This document shows, in pieces, positions 18,372 through 27,005 of a stretch of 64,000 nucleotides of DNA. The notes beneath the pieces were generated by a model. The model saw only the letters and a list, made by a program, of their open reading frames with translations. It was not told where the DNA came from and did not search any database. A program made the translations under genes and the position numbers. Numbering within the stretch: the stretch's first letter is position 1; the number at the start of each line of letters is the position of its first letter. The DNA comes from Chryseobacterium gwangjuense (GTDB lineage: Bacteria > Bacteroidota > Bacteroidia > Flavobacteriales > Weeksellaceae), in NCBI RefSeq assembly GCF_021311115.1, contig NZ_JAJTNP010000005.1, positions 1-64,000 of the forward strand, in the 5' to 3' direction.

Positions 18372-18836
18372 TTATGATATACTTTTAATATTTTCTGCAG
18401 TCGTTTTGATTAATTCATTTCGTTCCATCAGGAAGTTTTTGAGATAATTGGTAAGGAATATTTTGTTGAAAACTTTCCCGATTATTCCAAATGGGGATTC
18501 GTACTCGAAAATATCCGTCATGATTGTGTTTTCACCTTCTTGTCTGAAAAAATGTTGGTGTTTTAATGATTTGAAAGTCCCTTTCAACATAATATCTGTG
18601 AATTGGTAAGGTTTTTCCATATTGATGATTTTTGAAGTATGGGTTTGATAAACACCTAAATGTTTAGCTCTCCAGGTCACCGTTTCATCATTTTCAATTA
18701 ACCCTGAAATTCGTCCGGCGATGGCTTTTTCTTTGGTTTTGGAAGTTGACTTTTGGTGCAGATCAATATCTCTTGCTAAATCGAAAACGGTTTGAATATC
18801 AGCTTTAATGATGGTTTTTAAATAAATTTCAGGCAT
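18372..18836 (-). CDS. SRPBCC-family (START-like) protein
   Basis: A 154-residue protein starting at the ATG at 18836 (MPEIYLKTIIKA). The first six codons of a longer frame are rejected because they lie inside the preceding gene. The N-terminal strand-helix (IQTVFDLARDIDLHQKST), the central TWRAKHLG and the DIFEYESPFGIIGKVFNKIFLTNYLKNFL end are typical of SRPBCC proteins of the COG4276 type, which have a deep hydrophobic ligand cavity. It overlaps the end of the DCC gene by 8 bp, so translation is probably coupled. Ligand unknown. Confidence 0.85.
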   Translation of the reverse strand: MPEIYLKTIIKADIQTVFDLARDIDLHQKSTSKTKEKAIAGRISGLIENDETVTWRAKHLGVYQTHTSKIINMEKPYQFTDIMLKGTFKSLKHQHFFRQEGENTIMTDIFEYESPFGIIGKVFNKIFLTNYLKNFLMERNELIKTTAENIKSIS

Positions 18837-19641
18837 ATAAATAATGTAATACAATTAAAATCAAAACTCTGTAAGTTACCCAGCTTAATGTTGGGATAAA
18901 ATTGAGTTGCAGAATCCTGCATCTTCTCAAATGCTCCAAAAACATAATAAATACGACTATTCCAAAGTAAATGATTGAGAAAACAGGGCTTAAATTTAAA
19001 AATAATGCAGGAATTAAAAGTAAAGTTCCAATGAGAGAAACTGTCATCATATTTCCTAGATAATCCCAGATTTTGTCTTTTAAATAGTTTTTTAGAAATA
19101 TCGTCTGCCAAACAATTTGTCCGACACAAATTATAAATTCTCTCCAAAAATTCTGAGTTAAGCCTAAACCTAATTTTGCTGAAAACAGACTTAGAATATA
19201 TCCTGAAAAAATTACAACAAAAGCAATATAAGCAAGTCTGTATTTTAAGTTAAAATCAGGAACACAGGCCTCTTCTGTCTGACTTTTCATTGAAGGAATA
19301 ATCTGTTTCCTGTTATAAGAAACGAAAGAATACAACTTTTTGAAAAACCAGTACAAAGGCTTTATTCTGGCTATTTTTTCCAATGCAGGAAATGAGTTTC
19401 CTATGATTAGCAACAAACTATCTAAGCCATAAATCACTTTATTTTTTTCATGATCAACTAAAGCAATTTCGTTTTTTGCACGATTAAAATCAATCAGGTT
19501 TTTATTCTTAACACTTAGTTCTGTAAAAGCTTCTCTTCCGCTTTCATCCAACATTCCGACTTTTATAAAACCTTTTGAATAGATGTTGCACATCGGGCAT
19601 TCGTTGTCGTAGATGAGGGTGTGGTTTTTAAGAGTTTTCAT
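18829..19641 (-). CDS. DCC-motif (DUF393) thioredoxin-like protein with C-terminal membrane domain
   Basis: A 270-residue protein starting at the ATG at 19641. The N-terminal domain has YDNECPMC (C15, C18), the DxxCxxC-type signature of the DCC/DUF393 family, a thioredoxin-like fold. About residues 125-270 hold four or more hydrophobic helices (YIAFVVIFSGYILSLF, GTLLLIPALFLN, FSIIYFGIVVFIMFLE). It overlaps the upstream membrane-protein gene by 14 bp and the downstream SRPBCC gene by 8 bp. A redox role at the inner membrane is inferred from the CxxC motif. Confidence 0.85.
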   Translation of the reverse strand: MKTLKNHTLIYDNECPMCNIYSKGFIKVGMLDESGREAFTELSVKNKNLIDFNRAKNEIALVDHEKNKVIYGLDSLLLIIGNSFPALEKIARIKPLYWFFKKLYSFVSYNRKQIIPSMKSQTEEACVPDFNLKYRLAYIAFVVIFSGYILSLFSAKLGLGLTQNFWREFIICVGQIVWQTIFLKNYLKDKIWDYLGNMMTVSLIGTLLLIPALFLNLSPVFSIIYFGIVVFIMFLEHLRRCRILQLNFIPTLSWVTYRVLILIVLHYLYA

Positions 19642-20014
19642 TGTTTGTGCTGTTAAAAGATTTGTAAATTTTATAATTATCATAGATGTATACACCCGCC
19701 ATAACAGGGCTGTAGAAAAATGCGGCCAAAATAATCACTCCAAAAACATCAGATATTGCTTTATTATGTTCAAAAACAAAAACCATTATCCATGAAAACC
19801 AAACAGGCAAAATAAAAATTCCATATACTACGTAACGATATGATTTCTCTGTTTTTTGAAATGCCTTTATTATAAAGCTTATCAATTGTGGAATTCCAAC
19901 AATAAAATAGAAAAAAAGAAATCCACCAACTGTAAAAAAAAGAATTGATACAGCAATTCCTAGGATTAAAAAGTAAACTTGAACATTATAATCAATTTTT
20001 GCAAATTCTTTCAT
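19628..20014 (-). CDS. Small membrane protein, unknown
   Basis: A 128-residue protein starting at the ATG at 20014 (MKEFAKIDYN). It has four likely membrane helices: VQVYFLILGIAVSILFF, FLFFYFIVGIPQLISFI, VVYGIFILPVWFSWIMVF and VFGVIILAAFFYSPVMAG. No known motif is visible. Its stop overlaps the start of the DCC gene. It belongs to the cluster under the GbsR/MarR-type regulator; whether it is a partner of the DCC protein is a guess from gene overlap. Confidence 0.75.
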   Translation of the reverse strand: MKEFAKIDYNVQVYFLILGIAVSILFFTVGGFLFFYFIVGIPQLISFIIKAFQKTEKSYRYVVYGIFILPVWFSWIMVFVFEHNKAISDVFGVIILAAFFYSPVMAGVYIYDNYKIYKSFNSTNNENS

Positions 20015-20093
20015 TGTTATCAATTTTTAAAGGTTTAAAAAATCCCCTCTTGTTCGTTTGTTCTGTATTTTGAATGTGAAATACATCCAGATT

Positions 20094-20498
20094 TTAAATA
20101 GTAATGTTTTCATTTTTAATGATTTTATCTTTGTTCATCGCATGTTTACGTCCTTTTAAGAAAAGTAACAGGTTCAGAAGCATCATTACTCCAAGATAAA
20201 TTGAGAATCCTCCTATCTTTTTACTTAATGCGACAACCAATCTTTCCACGGTTTCAATCTGGAAAAATTCAATGATACAAAGTGCAAAACCAATATTCAG
20301 AAGATAAAAACCGATTTTGAACAGTGAATTTGTTGCCATGGCGATATCTTCTTTTTGATGAAAAATATCGATCATGAAAGTTTTAGAATTTTTAAACAAA
20401 AACTGAGAAACAAAAATCGTCAACATAATTACTATGGGTAAGTAGATCATATATGCAGAAAAATTGTAAGTTACTGTTGTTAAAACTGTTGCATTCAT
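20094..20498 (-). CDS. Small membrane protein, unknown (paralogue of the next one upstream)
   Basis: A 134-residue protein with three likely membrane helices. The segment KIGFYLLNIGFAL (61-73) and the later MMLLNLLLFLKGRK (105-118) line up with CYYLINLGYIAL and HFMNIFALYFLRK in the adjacent 114-residue protein: conserved Asn 41 to 42 residues apart and the same charged tail after the last helix. It starts 6 bp after the end of that neighbour, so the two are surely cotranscribed. No function is known to me. Confidence 0.75.
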   Translation of the reverse strand: MNATVLTTVTYNFSAYMIYLPIVIMLTIFVSQFLFKNSKTFMIDIFHQKEDIAMATNSLFKIGFYLLNIGFALCIIEFFQIETVERLVVALSKKIGGFSIYLGVMMLLNLLLFLKGRKHAMNKDKIIKNENITI

Positions 20499-20504
20499 AG
20501 TATA

Positions 20505-20849
20505 TTATTTTATAGTTAAATTTTTTCTTAAAAAATAAAGAGCGAAAATGTTCATAAAATGTAAACCACAAAGGATTAATGTGATATACCCTATTCTGAT
20601 TGCTGTGACCGTCAGAACTTGTTCCAATGAGTTTACTTTATCCCAAGTTGCCAAATTGAGTGCGATATACCCTAAATTGATCAGATAATAACATCCCAAA
20701 AGTATTCTGTTGATTGTTAGACAAAGATTGGCATCATGAATAAGGTAATCCAAATAATACTTTCCGGCATTATAACATCTTCTTCCCACATCGATCGTGA
20801 TGTATGAGCTTATCGTTAGAAAAAGTGTGTATGAAATTATATTGAACAT
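20505..20849 (-). CDS. Small membrane protein, unknown
   Basis: A 114-residue protein with about three membrane helices. It contains YYLINLGY (54-61) and HFMNIFALYFLRK, also seen in its neighbour encoded 6 bp downstream. It is first after the regulator gene, with a 70-bp gap that holds a 22-bp inverted repeat also found in the regulator promoter, 15 bp before this start codon. Likely under the same control. Function unknown. Confidence 0.75.
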   Translation of the reverse strand: MFNIISYTLFLTISSYITIDVGRRCYNAGKYYLDYLIHDANLCLTINRILLGCYYLINLGYIALNLATWDKVNSLEQVLTVTAIRIGYITLILCGLHFMNIFALYFLRKNLTIK

Positions 20850-20863
20850 TTTATAAATATTAT

Positions 20864-20885
20864 ATTTTCAATAATTTTTGAAAGT
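20864..20885 (-). promoter_or_regulatory. Candidate operator, copy 2 (arms ATTTTCAA / TTGAAAGT)
   Basis: The inverted repeat ATTTTCAA-N6-TTGAAAGT has 7 of 8 matching arm positions and lies 15 bp upstream of the first membrane-protein ATG. Its first 20 bp are identical to the site at 21471-21490 upstream of the regulator gene. A shared 20-bp identity before two adjacent genes is best explained as a binding site for the encoded regulator. Confidence 0.6.
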
Positions 20886-20919
20886 TTATTTGAAATAAAA
20901 AAGGATTTTAAGGTCCTTT

Positions 20920-21423
20920 CTATTTTAATAAATTAGTGATCTTTCCGACCAACCAGTGATCGTCACTTTTTATTGCCAGATCCATAATATTGTTAATTTT
21001 TCCTGTCACTGAACTGAAATCATTCATCAGCTTGATAAACTCCTGGGCTTCAGGAGAATCTTTATCTTCAATATTTTTAAGTTCTTCTAAAAAAGCAATT
21101 ACAGGTTCGATTTCTCTTTTTCTGCGCTCTTTTGTGATTTGCTTAAACAAATACCAGACATCTTTTTCTGCTACAAAATATTCCTTTCTATCCCCTTTTA
21201 TGAGTTCTTTTTTTACAATTCCCCAATCTATTAATCCACGAAGATTCATATTTGCATTGCCTCTTGAAATTTCAAGCTGCTCCATCACCTCATCCGTAGA
21301 GAGTGCTCTGTCACTCGCCAAAAGCAACGCATGAACCTGTGCCATCGTACGATTGATTCCCCAATTGGTTGCAAACGTACCCCAAGTCTGAATGTATTTT
21401 TCTTTAGCTTCTGAAAGTTGCAT
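20920..21423 (-). CDS. GbsR/MarR-family transcriptional regulator
   Basis: A 167-residue protein with an N-terminal winged helix: WGINRTMAQVHALLLAS (about 20-36), LSTDEVMEQLEISRGNANMNLRGLIDWGIV (recognition helix and turn), then a wing KKELIKGDRKEYFVAE. The C-terminal half is helical and probably dimerises. The WGTFATNWGINRT start is typical of GbsR-like MarR relatives. Its promoter holds an inverted repeat over the -33 element, indicating autoregulation, and the same site precedes the next gene. The inducer is unknown. Confidence 0.88.
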   Translation of the reverse strand: MQLSEAKEKYIQTWGTFATNWGINRTMAQVHALLLASDRALSTDEVMEQLEISRGNANMNLRGLIDWGIVKKELIKGDRKEYFVAEKDVWYLFKQITKERRKREIEPVIAFLEELKNIEDKDSPEAQEFIKLMNDFSSVTGKINNIMDLAIKSDDHWLVGKITNLLK

Positions 21424-21448
21424 CTTGTTTTGTTTGATTTTCTTATTA

Positions 21449-21492
21449 CAAATCTAATTAAATATTTTGAATTTTCAATAATTTTTGAAAAT
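21449..21492 (-). promoter_or_regulatory. Promoter with overlapping perfect inverted repeat
   Basis: On the minus strand TTG, 19 bp and TAGATTTG (21449-21456) match the Bacteroidota promoter consensus. The perfect inverted repeat ATTTTCAA-N6-TTGAAAAT (21471-21492) covers the -33 TTG. A repressor bound there would block the sigma factor, so the regulator gene is probably autorepressed. Confidence 0.7.
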
Positions 21493-21539
21493 TATTTTTT
21501 TTAAAAAACAGACATCCTTTCGAATGCCTGTTAAATCAT

Positions 21540-24068
21540 CTATTTTTGTTGTGTTTTATAACTTTCAACCAATCTTACAAACTCAGCTCTGTAGCCATCA
21601 TCATCTTTACCTTTTCCTTTTTTGGCAAGATTTTCAATTTCCTTTACATTTTTATTTTTGATTAAACTTGAATTTCTTAACACCAACCCAAACCAGGCAA
21701 CTGATGAGGTAAACTTGAAATCATCGCTTGAAGATGAGAAAGAATCGTTGGTATTTTTTATAACCTGAACTATTTCAGAACTCTTGTCACCATCCGGTTT
21801 TTTATATCTGAATTTTACGGTTGCCAATTCATCTCCAAAATTTTCAGAGCTTGTATTAACAGAATACTTCAGTTCAGTTTCCTTAGGAAGAAAATCAGAG
21901 TTTACATCCACCGGAATTACTTCATATAATGCAGTAACCGTATGGCCGCTTCCCAATTCTCCGGCATCAATTTTATCATTGGTAAAATCTTCGTTTTTTA
22001 GTTTTCGATTTTCGTAGCCTATCAAACGGTAAGATTTCACATATTTCGGATTAAATTCAATCTGAATTTTCACATCTTTGGCTATGGCATACATACTTCC
22101 TGCAAATTCTTTTCCGAGAAATTTATTCGCTTCCTGCATCGTGTCAATGTAAGCATAATTTCCATTGCCCTTGTTCGCTAAGGTTTCCATTCGGTTATCC
22201 TTAAAATTCCCCATTCCGAAACCTAAACAGGTAAGAAAAACACCCGATTTTCTTTTCTCTTCCACCAAAGTCTGTAAATCTCCCGTAGAAGAAGCTCCTA
22301 CGTTAAAATCTCCGTCTGTAGCAATGATCACGCGATTATTCCCTCCTTTAATAAAGTTTTCCTGAGCAAGTTTATAAGCCAGTTCAATTCCCTCCCCTCC
22401 TGCCGTACTTCCGCCTGCCTGAAGTTGATCCAAAGCTCCGATAATTTTATTTTTTTCACCTGCTGAAGTTGGAGGAAGAACCATTCCTGCGCTTCCTGCA
22501 TAGACTACAATCCCGACTTTATCTTCGGGTCTTAGCTGATCCAACAAAACTTTAAATGAAGATTTCAACAATGGCAATTTATTGGGTGCATCCATTGAAC
22601 CCGAAACATCAATCAGAAAAACAAAATTGGATGCCGGAAGCTGATTCGCCGGAATATTTTTCCCTTGAAGACCAATTTTTAAAAGTTTATGTTTGGAATT
22701 CCAAGGAGAATCATTGTATTCTGTATTAATTGAAAATGGCTGATTATTTTTCGGCTGTGGATAATCATATTTAAAATAATTGATCATCTCCTCAATTCGC
22801 ACTGCATTTTTATCTACATATTCCCCATTATTAATCATTCTTCGGATGTTGGAATACGCTGCATTATCAACATCTATGGAAAATGTAGAAACTGACTGAT
22901 TTTTGGTCAATTCAAAAGGGTTTTCTACGAAAGCATCATATTCTTCATTATTTTGTTTTTCAATGAATTTTGCTTTTTTAATACTATCCTGAACTTTCTG
23001 AAGTTTTTTGAATGCTTTTTTTTCTTTTCTTGAGATCTTTTTTGTTGTGACAACAATTGCTCCATTAGATCCCTGACTTCCATAAAGTGCACTTGCCTGC
23101 AATCCCAATAGTGTAGTTAAAGATTCAATCTTATTGGGAGGAATGCTACTTAAAGCTTTCTGATCTGAAATTACGCCATTTATAACAATAATAGGAGTAG
23201 TTTGCCCCGTTAAAGTTCGTGAGCCTCTTATTTTAATATCATACTGATTATTATTTGAGTATCCTATAGAATTAATTGTCAATCCAGGTGCTTTCGCTGC
23301 CAAAGCTGCTGCAATATTGTTATATGGCTGACTTTCAAAATACCCTTTTTCATTCCCTGTAACATATATTTGTGCTGGACCTTTTACAACAATATTTTTG
23401 GAATTGTTCTTTTTAAGTTTTATTTCTGACGGAGAGACATGATAATTGTTTTTTTGATTAAAATCATAAGAATCAGTTGTATAAACACCATTATTTATTG
23501 CGACAACATTAGACGATGCTACTTCATCTCCTTTCTTTTTGATACCCAAAGCACCAGTTACTACAACTTCATTTATATCTTCTACTTTCAAAGTATCTGC
23601 TGATTGAACTTTTAAAGCAGGATAAGGAATTGGCTGATTATAATTTTGAAATTTGTGACCAGGCATCACACCCATTGAGGGAGGAGCACTTACTGTTACA
23701 ATTTCTTGTTTATTCTGTCCCTTCAATTGATTTCCATCAATTTCCTTTTTAATATTCGATTGTATAGTGCTGTCAATAATTTGGATATTAGAATTTATTT
23801 TAGGGGAAGCCGTATTGTGAGCAATTGCAGGTTTTTTAATTTCTAAAACATCATTTTTATTAATAAAGTAAAACGCACCTAAACCAATAATCAAACTCGC
23901 TGCAATTCCGTAAGGAAACCAGATCGGAATGATTCTTTTTCTATTTTCTTTTTTATCTAATTTTTCTTCAACTTGAGCCCAAACTTTATCAAAACCCGGA
24001 AAAGTCGCAGGTTCTTCCACTTTAGAAGCCTCATTGAATTTTTTATCTATATCGTGATTATTTTCCAT
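21540..24068 (-). CDS. Membrane-anchored TonB-plug / von Willebrand A (YfbK-like) protein
   Basis: An 842-residue multidomain protein. Residues 1-49 are cytoplasmic and acidic, like a small anti-sigma segment, followed by one membrane helix (50-69). VVVTGALGIKK (168-178) and RGSRTLTGQTTPIIVING through ALYGSQGSNGAIVVTTKK (281-344) are typical SusC/TonB-receptor plug signatures, but no beta-barrel follows. The VWA domain starts near 480 with the MIDAS motif D487-V-S489-G-S491, within a YfbK-type region that runs to the C-terminus. The gene starts 12 bp after the ECF sigma gene, so the pair is cotranscribed. It may be the membrane partner of that sigma factor (inference). Confidence 0.85.
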   Translation of the reverse strand: MENNHDIDKKFNEASKVEEPATFPGFDKVWAQVEEKLDKKENRKRIIPIWFPYGIAASLIIGLGAFYFINKNDVLEIKKPAIAHNTASPKINSNIQIIDSTIQSNIKKEIDGNQLKGQNKQEIVTVSAPPSMGVMPGHKFQNYNQPIPYPALKVQSADTLKVEDINEVVVTGALGIKKKGDEVASSNVVAINNGVYTTDSYDFNQKNNYHVSPSEIKLKKNNSKNIVVKGPAQIYVTGNEKGYFESQPYNNIAAALAAKAPGLTINSIGYSNNNQYDIKIRGSRTLTGQTTPIIVINGVISDQKALSSIPPNKIESLTTLLGLQASALYGSQGSNGAIVVTTKKISRKEKKAFKKLQKVQDSIKKAKFIEKQNNEEYDAFVENPFELTKNQSVSTFSIDVDNAAYSNIRRMINNGEYVDKNAVRIEEMINYFKYDYPQPKNNQPFSINTEYNDSPWNSKHKLLKIGLQGKNIPANQLPASNFVFLIDVSGSMDAPNKLPLLKSSFKVLLDQLRPEDKVGIVVYAGSAGMVLPPTSAGEKNKIIGALDQLQAGGSTAGGEGIELAYKLAQENFIKGGNNRVIIATDGDFNVGASSTGDLQTLVEEKRKSGVFLTCLGFGMGNFKDNRMETLANKGNGNYAYIDTMQEANKFLGKEFAGSMYAIAKDVKIQIEFNPKYVKSYRLIGYENRKLKNEDFTNDKIDAGELGSGHTVTALYEVIPVDVNSDFLPKETELKYSVNTSSENFGDELATVKFRYKKPDGDKSSEIVQVIKNTNDSFSSSSDDFKFTSSVAWFGLVLRNSSLIKNKNVKEIENLAKKGKGKDDDGYRAEFVRLVESYKTQQK

Positions 24069-24080
24069 TGTTGTAAAGTT

Positions 24081-24599
24081 TTAAATGTTATGATTCACCA
24101 AAAGTTCCTGAAGTTTTTTCCTCGCAAAATTCAGCTGGGATTTTGAGGTTCCTTCACTGATTGAAAGCATTGCTGCAATTTCCTTGTGTGGATAACCTTC
24201 AATGGCAAAGAGGTTAAAAATTGCCCGGCAACCTTCCGGAAGAAAGTTGAGCAATTTGAGAATATCCTTTTCGAAGGAAAGGTTTTCTGCCTGTGCATCT
24301 GAAGACTCAATCAGATTTTCATCCAGAGAGATATGAAGAGCTTTCATACTTCTAAGTTTCTGCAAGCATTCATTCACCGTAATTTTTTTTGCCCAAGCCT
24401 CAAAAATATCAGGATTCTGCAACTGATCAAGTTTCGTAAAAATCTTGTAAAAAGTATCTGCCAGTACTTCTTCAATATCTTCATCATTTTTCAGGTAACG
24501 TCTGCAAACTGAATAAAGTTTGCCCGCCATATTTTCGTAGACTTTCCGCTGTGCATTGCGGTCACTCCGTTGACATGCTATTAGTAATTTGTGTTCCAT
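24081..24599 (-). CDS. ECF-family RNA polymerase sigma factor
   Basis: A 172-residue sigma-70 relative with only regions 2 and 4. Region 2 includes YSVCRRYLKNDEDIEEVLADTFYKIF, and region 4 includes LPEGCRAIFNLFAIEGYPHKEIAAMLSISEGTSKSQLNFARKKL with its helix-turn-helix. Sigma factors of this kind usually sit beside a membrane-bound regulator; here the only candidate is the VWA-plug protein immediately downstream. Target promoters cannot be read from the sequence. The ATG at 24599 gives a normal N-terminus. Confidence 0.92.
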   Translation of the reverse strand: MEHKLLIACQRSDRNAQRKVYENMAGKLYSVCRRYLKNDEDIEEVLADTFYKIFTKLDQLQNPDIFEAWAKKITVNECLQKLRSMKALHISLDENLIESSDAQAENLSFEKDILKLLNFLPEGCRAIFNLFAIEGYPHKEIAAMLSISEGTSKSQLNFARKKLQELLVNHNI

Positions 24600-24819
24600 A
24601 GGTTGGCTTTATACTCTAATAGATGCAGAATTTTTAAATAGGGTTGGAAACATGTAAAACTTTTTTTAAAAATATGAAATTTCTTTCCTAAGTAATTAAT
24701 TTATAAATTCTTAAAATATAAAGATATTTATTGCTTATTTCTATAATTATTTCACTTAATTATGATTTTATATTTTTTTATTTATTATTTTCGAAAAAAA
24801 ATAATAACATCAAACAATC

Positions 24820-26805
24820 ATGAAAAGTATTCATTCTAACAAAATGCTGCAGAAGAATTTTACTAAACCTCTTCTTCAACCTCCCATTTTAGAGAAAATA
24901 CTATTTTTCATGAAGTATTATACCGAAATAAATGCTTTCCTCACCACTCAGAATAGAAAAGGATGGATGTTTTTTTTACTATTACCAGTCTTATATTGTA
25001 GTCAGACTTATCAATGGCAATGGGGAAAACAGGCAGGTGGAATAACGGGTTCTGCTGATCCGGGCTTTCATTATGTATTTGATGAATCCATAAGAGATAT
25101 TGTAGTGGACAACAATAATAACACCTATTATCTTGCAACAATGGGCCAACAAGGACAAAACCTGAATGGTACATCTGTAACCAATTACGGTCTGAGTGAT
25201 CTTTTTCTATTCTCTACTGATTGTGCAGGAAATTTAAGATGGACAAGACCAATCGGAGGTTCAGGAGATGGAGAAAATGCATGGCATATTAAATTAGATA
25301 ATAACGGTGGATTATATATTCTGGCTACAATTTATAACAATTCGTACATCGGAGACCCCAATGCAGTTCCAGTCCATTTTGATGATACCCATACTCTGCC
25401 TCTGTATACCTATTATGATCAAACCATAGATCCTGCCCACAAAGCAGCTTTTCTATTGAAATATAATACTTCGAACGGTACATTAGCATGGAGCAAGTCT
25501 TTACAAGGAGACGTTAATTATTTCTCCCGTATGTGCGATGTTCAGACAATGTATATGGATTCTTCCAAAAACATCCATGCTGTCATGGGCTTCAGAGCAG
25601 GAACCCATTTAAATGGTATGATTACAGTACCTTCAACCTACACATCAACCTATCAGTATTATGCTGTGAAGTTTAATTATGATAATGGTAATATGACACC
25701 AGCAACACCTTTGCTCCTTCCTATTACAGGAGATGCAATAAATATTGTAGGAAGAGAAGGAAAAGTTAATCTAGTCTACGATGAAAGTTTGAATCGTTAT
25801 TATTTAGCGGGTAAAAGAATGGATCCGGGATTCAGTAATTTAGTTGATCTTTCCTACAATAATGTTCCATTTACGAAAGCAGCTTATGTACTGGCTTTTG
25901 ACGGAAGTACCGGAGCAGAGGTATGGAGAAGGGAAATTAACAATGGTACAACAGCCACTGATGATGAAATTCATTCTATTATAAAAGATCCGGCTACTTC
26001 AGATATTTATATTTCAGGACGATATTTTAATGGAATAACCGTGCCTGCAACCTTTGGAAGTTATACTTTTCCGTTGAGAAGTTATGTTGAAGCGGTTCCG
26101 TTCGTCATGAAGATCAATGCTTCAGGTACCGTACAGTGGGCAAGAACTCCGGATGGAATGTCTGGTCTTCAGTTTGGCTATCGTTTTACTAAAGGGACAA
26201 TCGCTATTAATGGAAGCGAAATAGCATTTGCCAAAGGAAGTTGGTCTGATATCTGGGGAAGCTATACAATGACTCGGTCTAACGGGGATCGTTCTGATCC
26301 TTTATTGGTTCGTCTTAATAAAGATACCGGAGCTGTAATAGGCGCCGGCGAAATACTTAGTCCTTATGGATTTATAGATGAATTTACGGCAATTGCTGCA
26401 GATCAGGATGGAAATTACATCGTAGGAGGTTTTTTTCATGATCAATTATTTATAGACGCCAATGATAATGTCAATACAATGGCTGTGAATGTAGTAGGAG
26501 GTAAATCTCAGTCTTTTTTCACAAAATATGCTAAATCAGCATGCAGTCAAATGTCGGTAGAGGAAACTGCAGCTCAGGCAGGAATTCAATTATATCCGAA
26601 TCCTGTAAAAGATGTTCTTTATATCAAAAGTAAAGAACCATTAGTTTCTTACGAAATCTATGCAGCAACCGGGCAACTCATAAAACAAGATCATTTGAGT
26701 TCAACACAAGAACAAATACATCTCTCTTCTTTGCAGACAGGAATATATTATATAAAACTTAAAACCCAATCTGCTACTGTTACTGAGAAAATTGTAAAAA
26801 AATAA
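24820..26805 (+). CDS. Secreted protein with T9SS type A sorting domain
   Basis: Up to 661 residues. Residues about 575-661 form a T9SS type A sorting domain (IQLYPNPVKDVLYIKS, YEIYAATGQLI, LQTGIYYIKLKTQ, ending EKIVKK). The central part repeats WxR, GSG and DG-rich blades (NGGLYILATIYNN, DGSTGAEVWRREI, ATSDIYISGRYFN), suggesting a beta-propeller. The start is uncertain: the first ~48 residues are unusual, and the hydrophobic signal MFFLLLPVLYCSQ begins at residue 49, so a start at 24910 or 24964 is possible. The protein is probably exported and attached to the cell surface or released. Confidence 0.82.
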   Translation: MKSIHSNKMLQKNFTKPLLQPPILEKILFFMKYYTEINAFLTTQNRKGWMFFLLLPVLYCSQTYQWQWGKQAGGITGSADPGFHYVFDESIRDIVVDNNNNTYYLATMGQQGQNLNGTSVTNYGLSDLFLFSTDCAGNLRWTRPIGGSGDGENAWHIKLDNNGGLYILATIYNNSYIGDPNAVPVHFDDTHTLPLYTYYDQTIDPAHKAAFLLKYNTSNGTLAWSKSLQGDVNYFSRMCDVQTMYMDSSKNIHAVMGFRAGTHLNGMITVPSTYTSTYQYYAVKFNYDNGNMTPATPLLLPITGDAINIVGREGKVNLVYDESLNRYYLAGKRMDPGFSNLVDLSYNNVPFTKAAYVLAFDGSTGAEVWRREINNGTTATDDEIHSIIKDPATSDIYISGRYFNGITVPATFGSYTFPLRSYVEAVPFVMKINASGTVQWARTPDGMSGLQFGYRFTKGTIAINGSEIAFAKGSWSDIWGSYTMTRSNGDRSDPLLVRLNKDTGAVIGAGEILSPYGFIDEFTAIAADQDGNYIVGGFFHDQLFIDANDNVNTMAVNVVGGKSQSFFTKYAKSACSQMSVEETAAQAGIQLYPNPVKDVLYIKSKEPLVSYEIYAATGQLIKQDHLSSTQEQIHLSSLQTGIYYIKLKTQSATVTEKIVKK

Positions 26806-26828
26806 TCTCTCATACCTTACCCTACTAC

Positions 26829-26856
26829 AAAAGTGTTTTCTCCGGAAAGCACTTTT
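26829..26856 (+). terminator. Rho-independent terminator
   Basis: AAAAGTGTTTTC pairs with GAAAGCACTTTT (one G-T pair) around the TCCG loop, followed by a T-run. It ends the T9SS cargo gene. Confidence 0.8.
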
Positions 26857-27005
26857 TTATAATAAGACACAACCAGTTTTGTTAGATCATGAATAAAATT
26901 TATAAATAAACAGCAATAAAATTCAGTATTAATTTAACTTTTCCCTTTGTAACAAATCTGTAATATGAACGACTATTCATAAATAGTAAAACCTTTTATT
27001 TAGTA

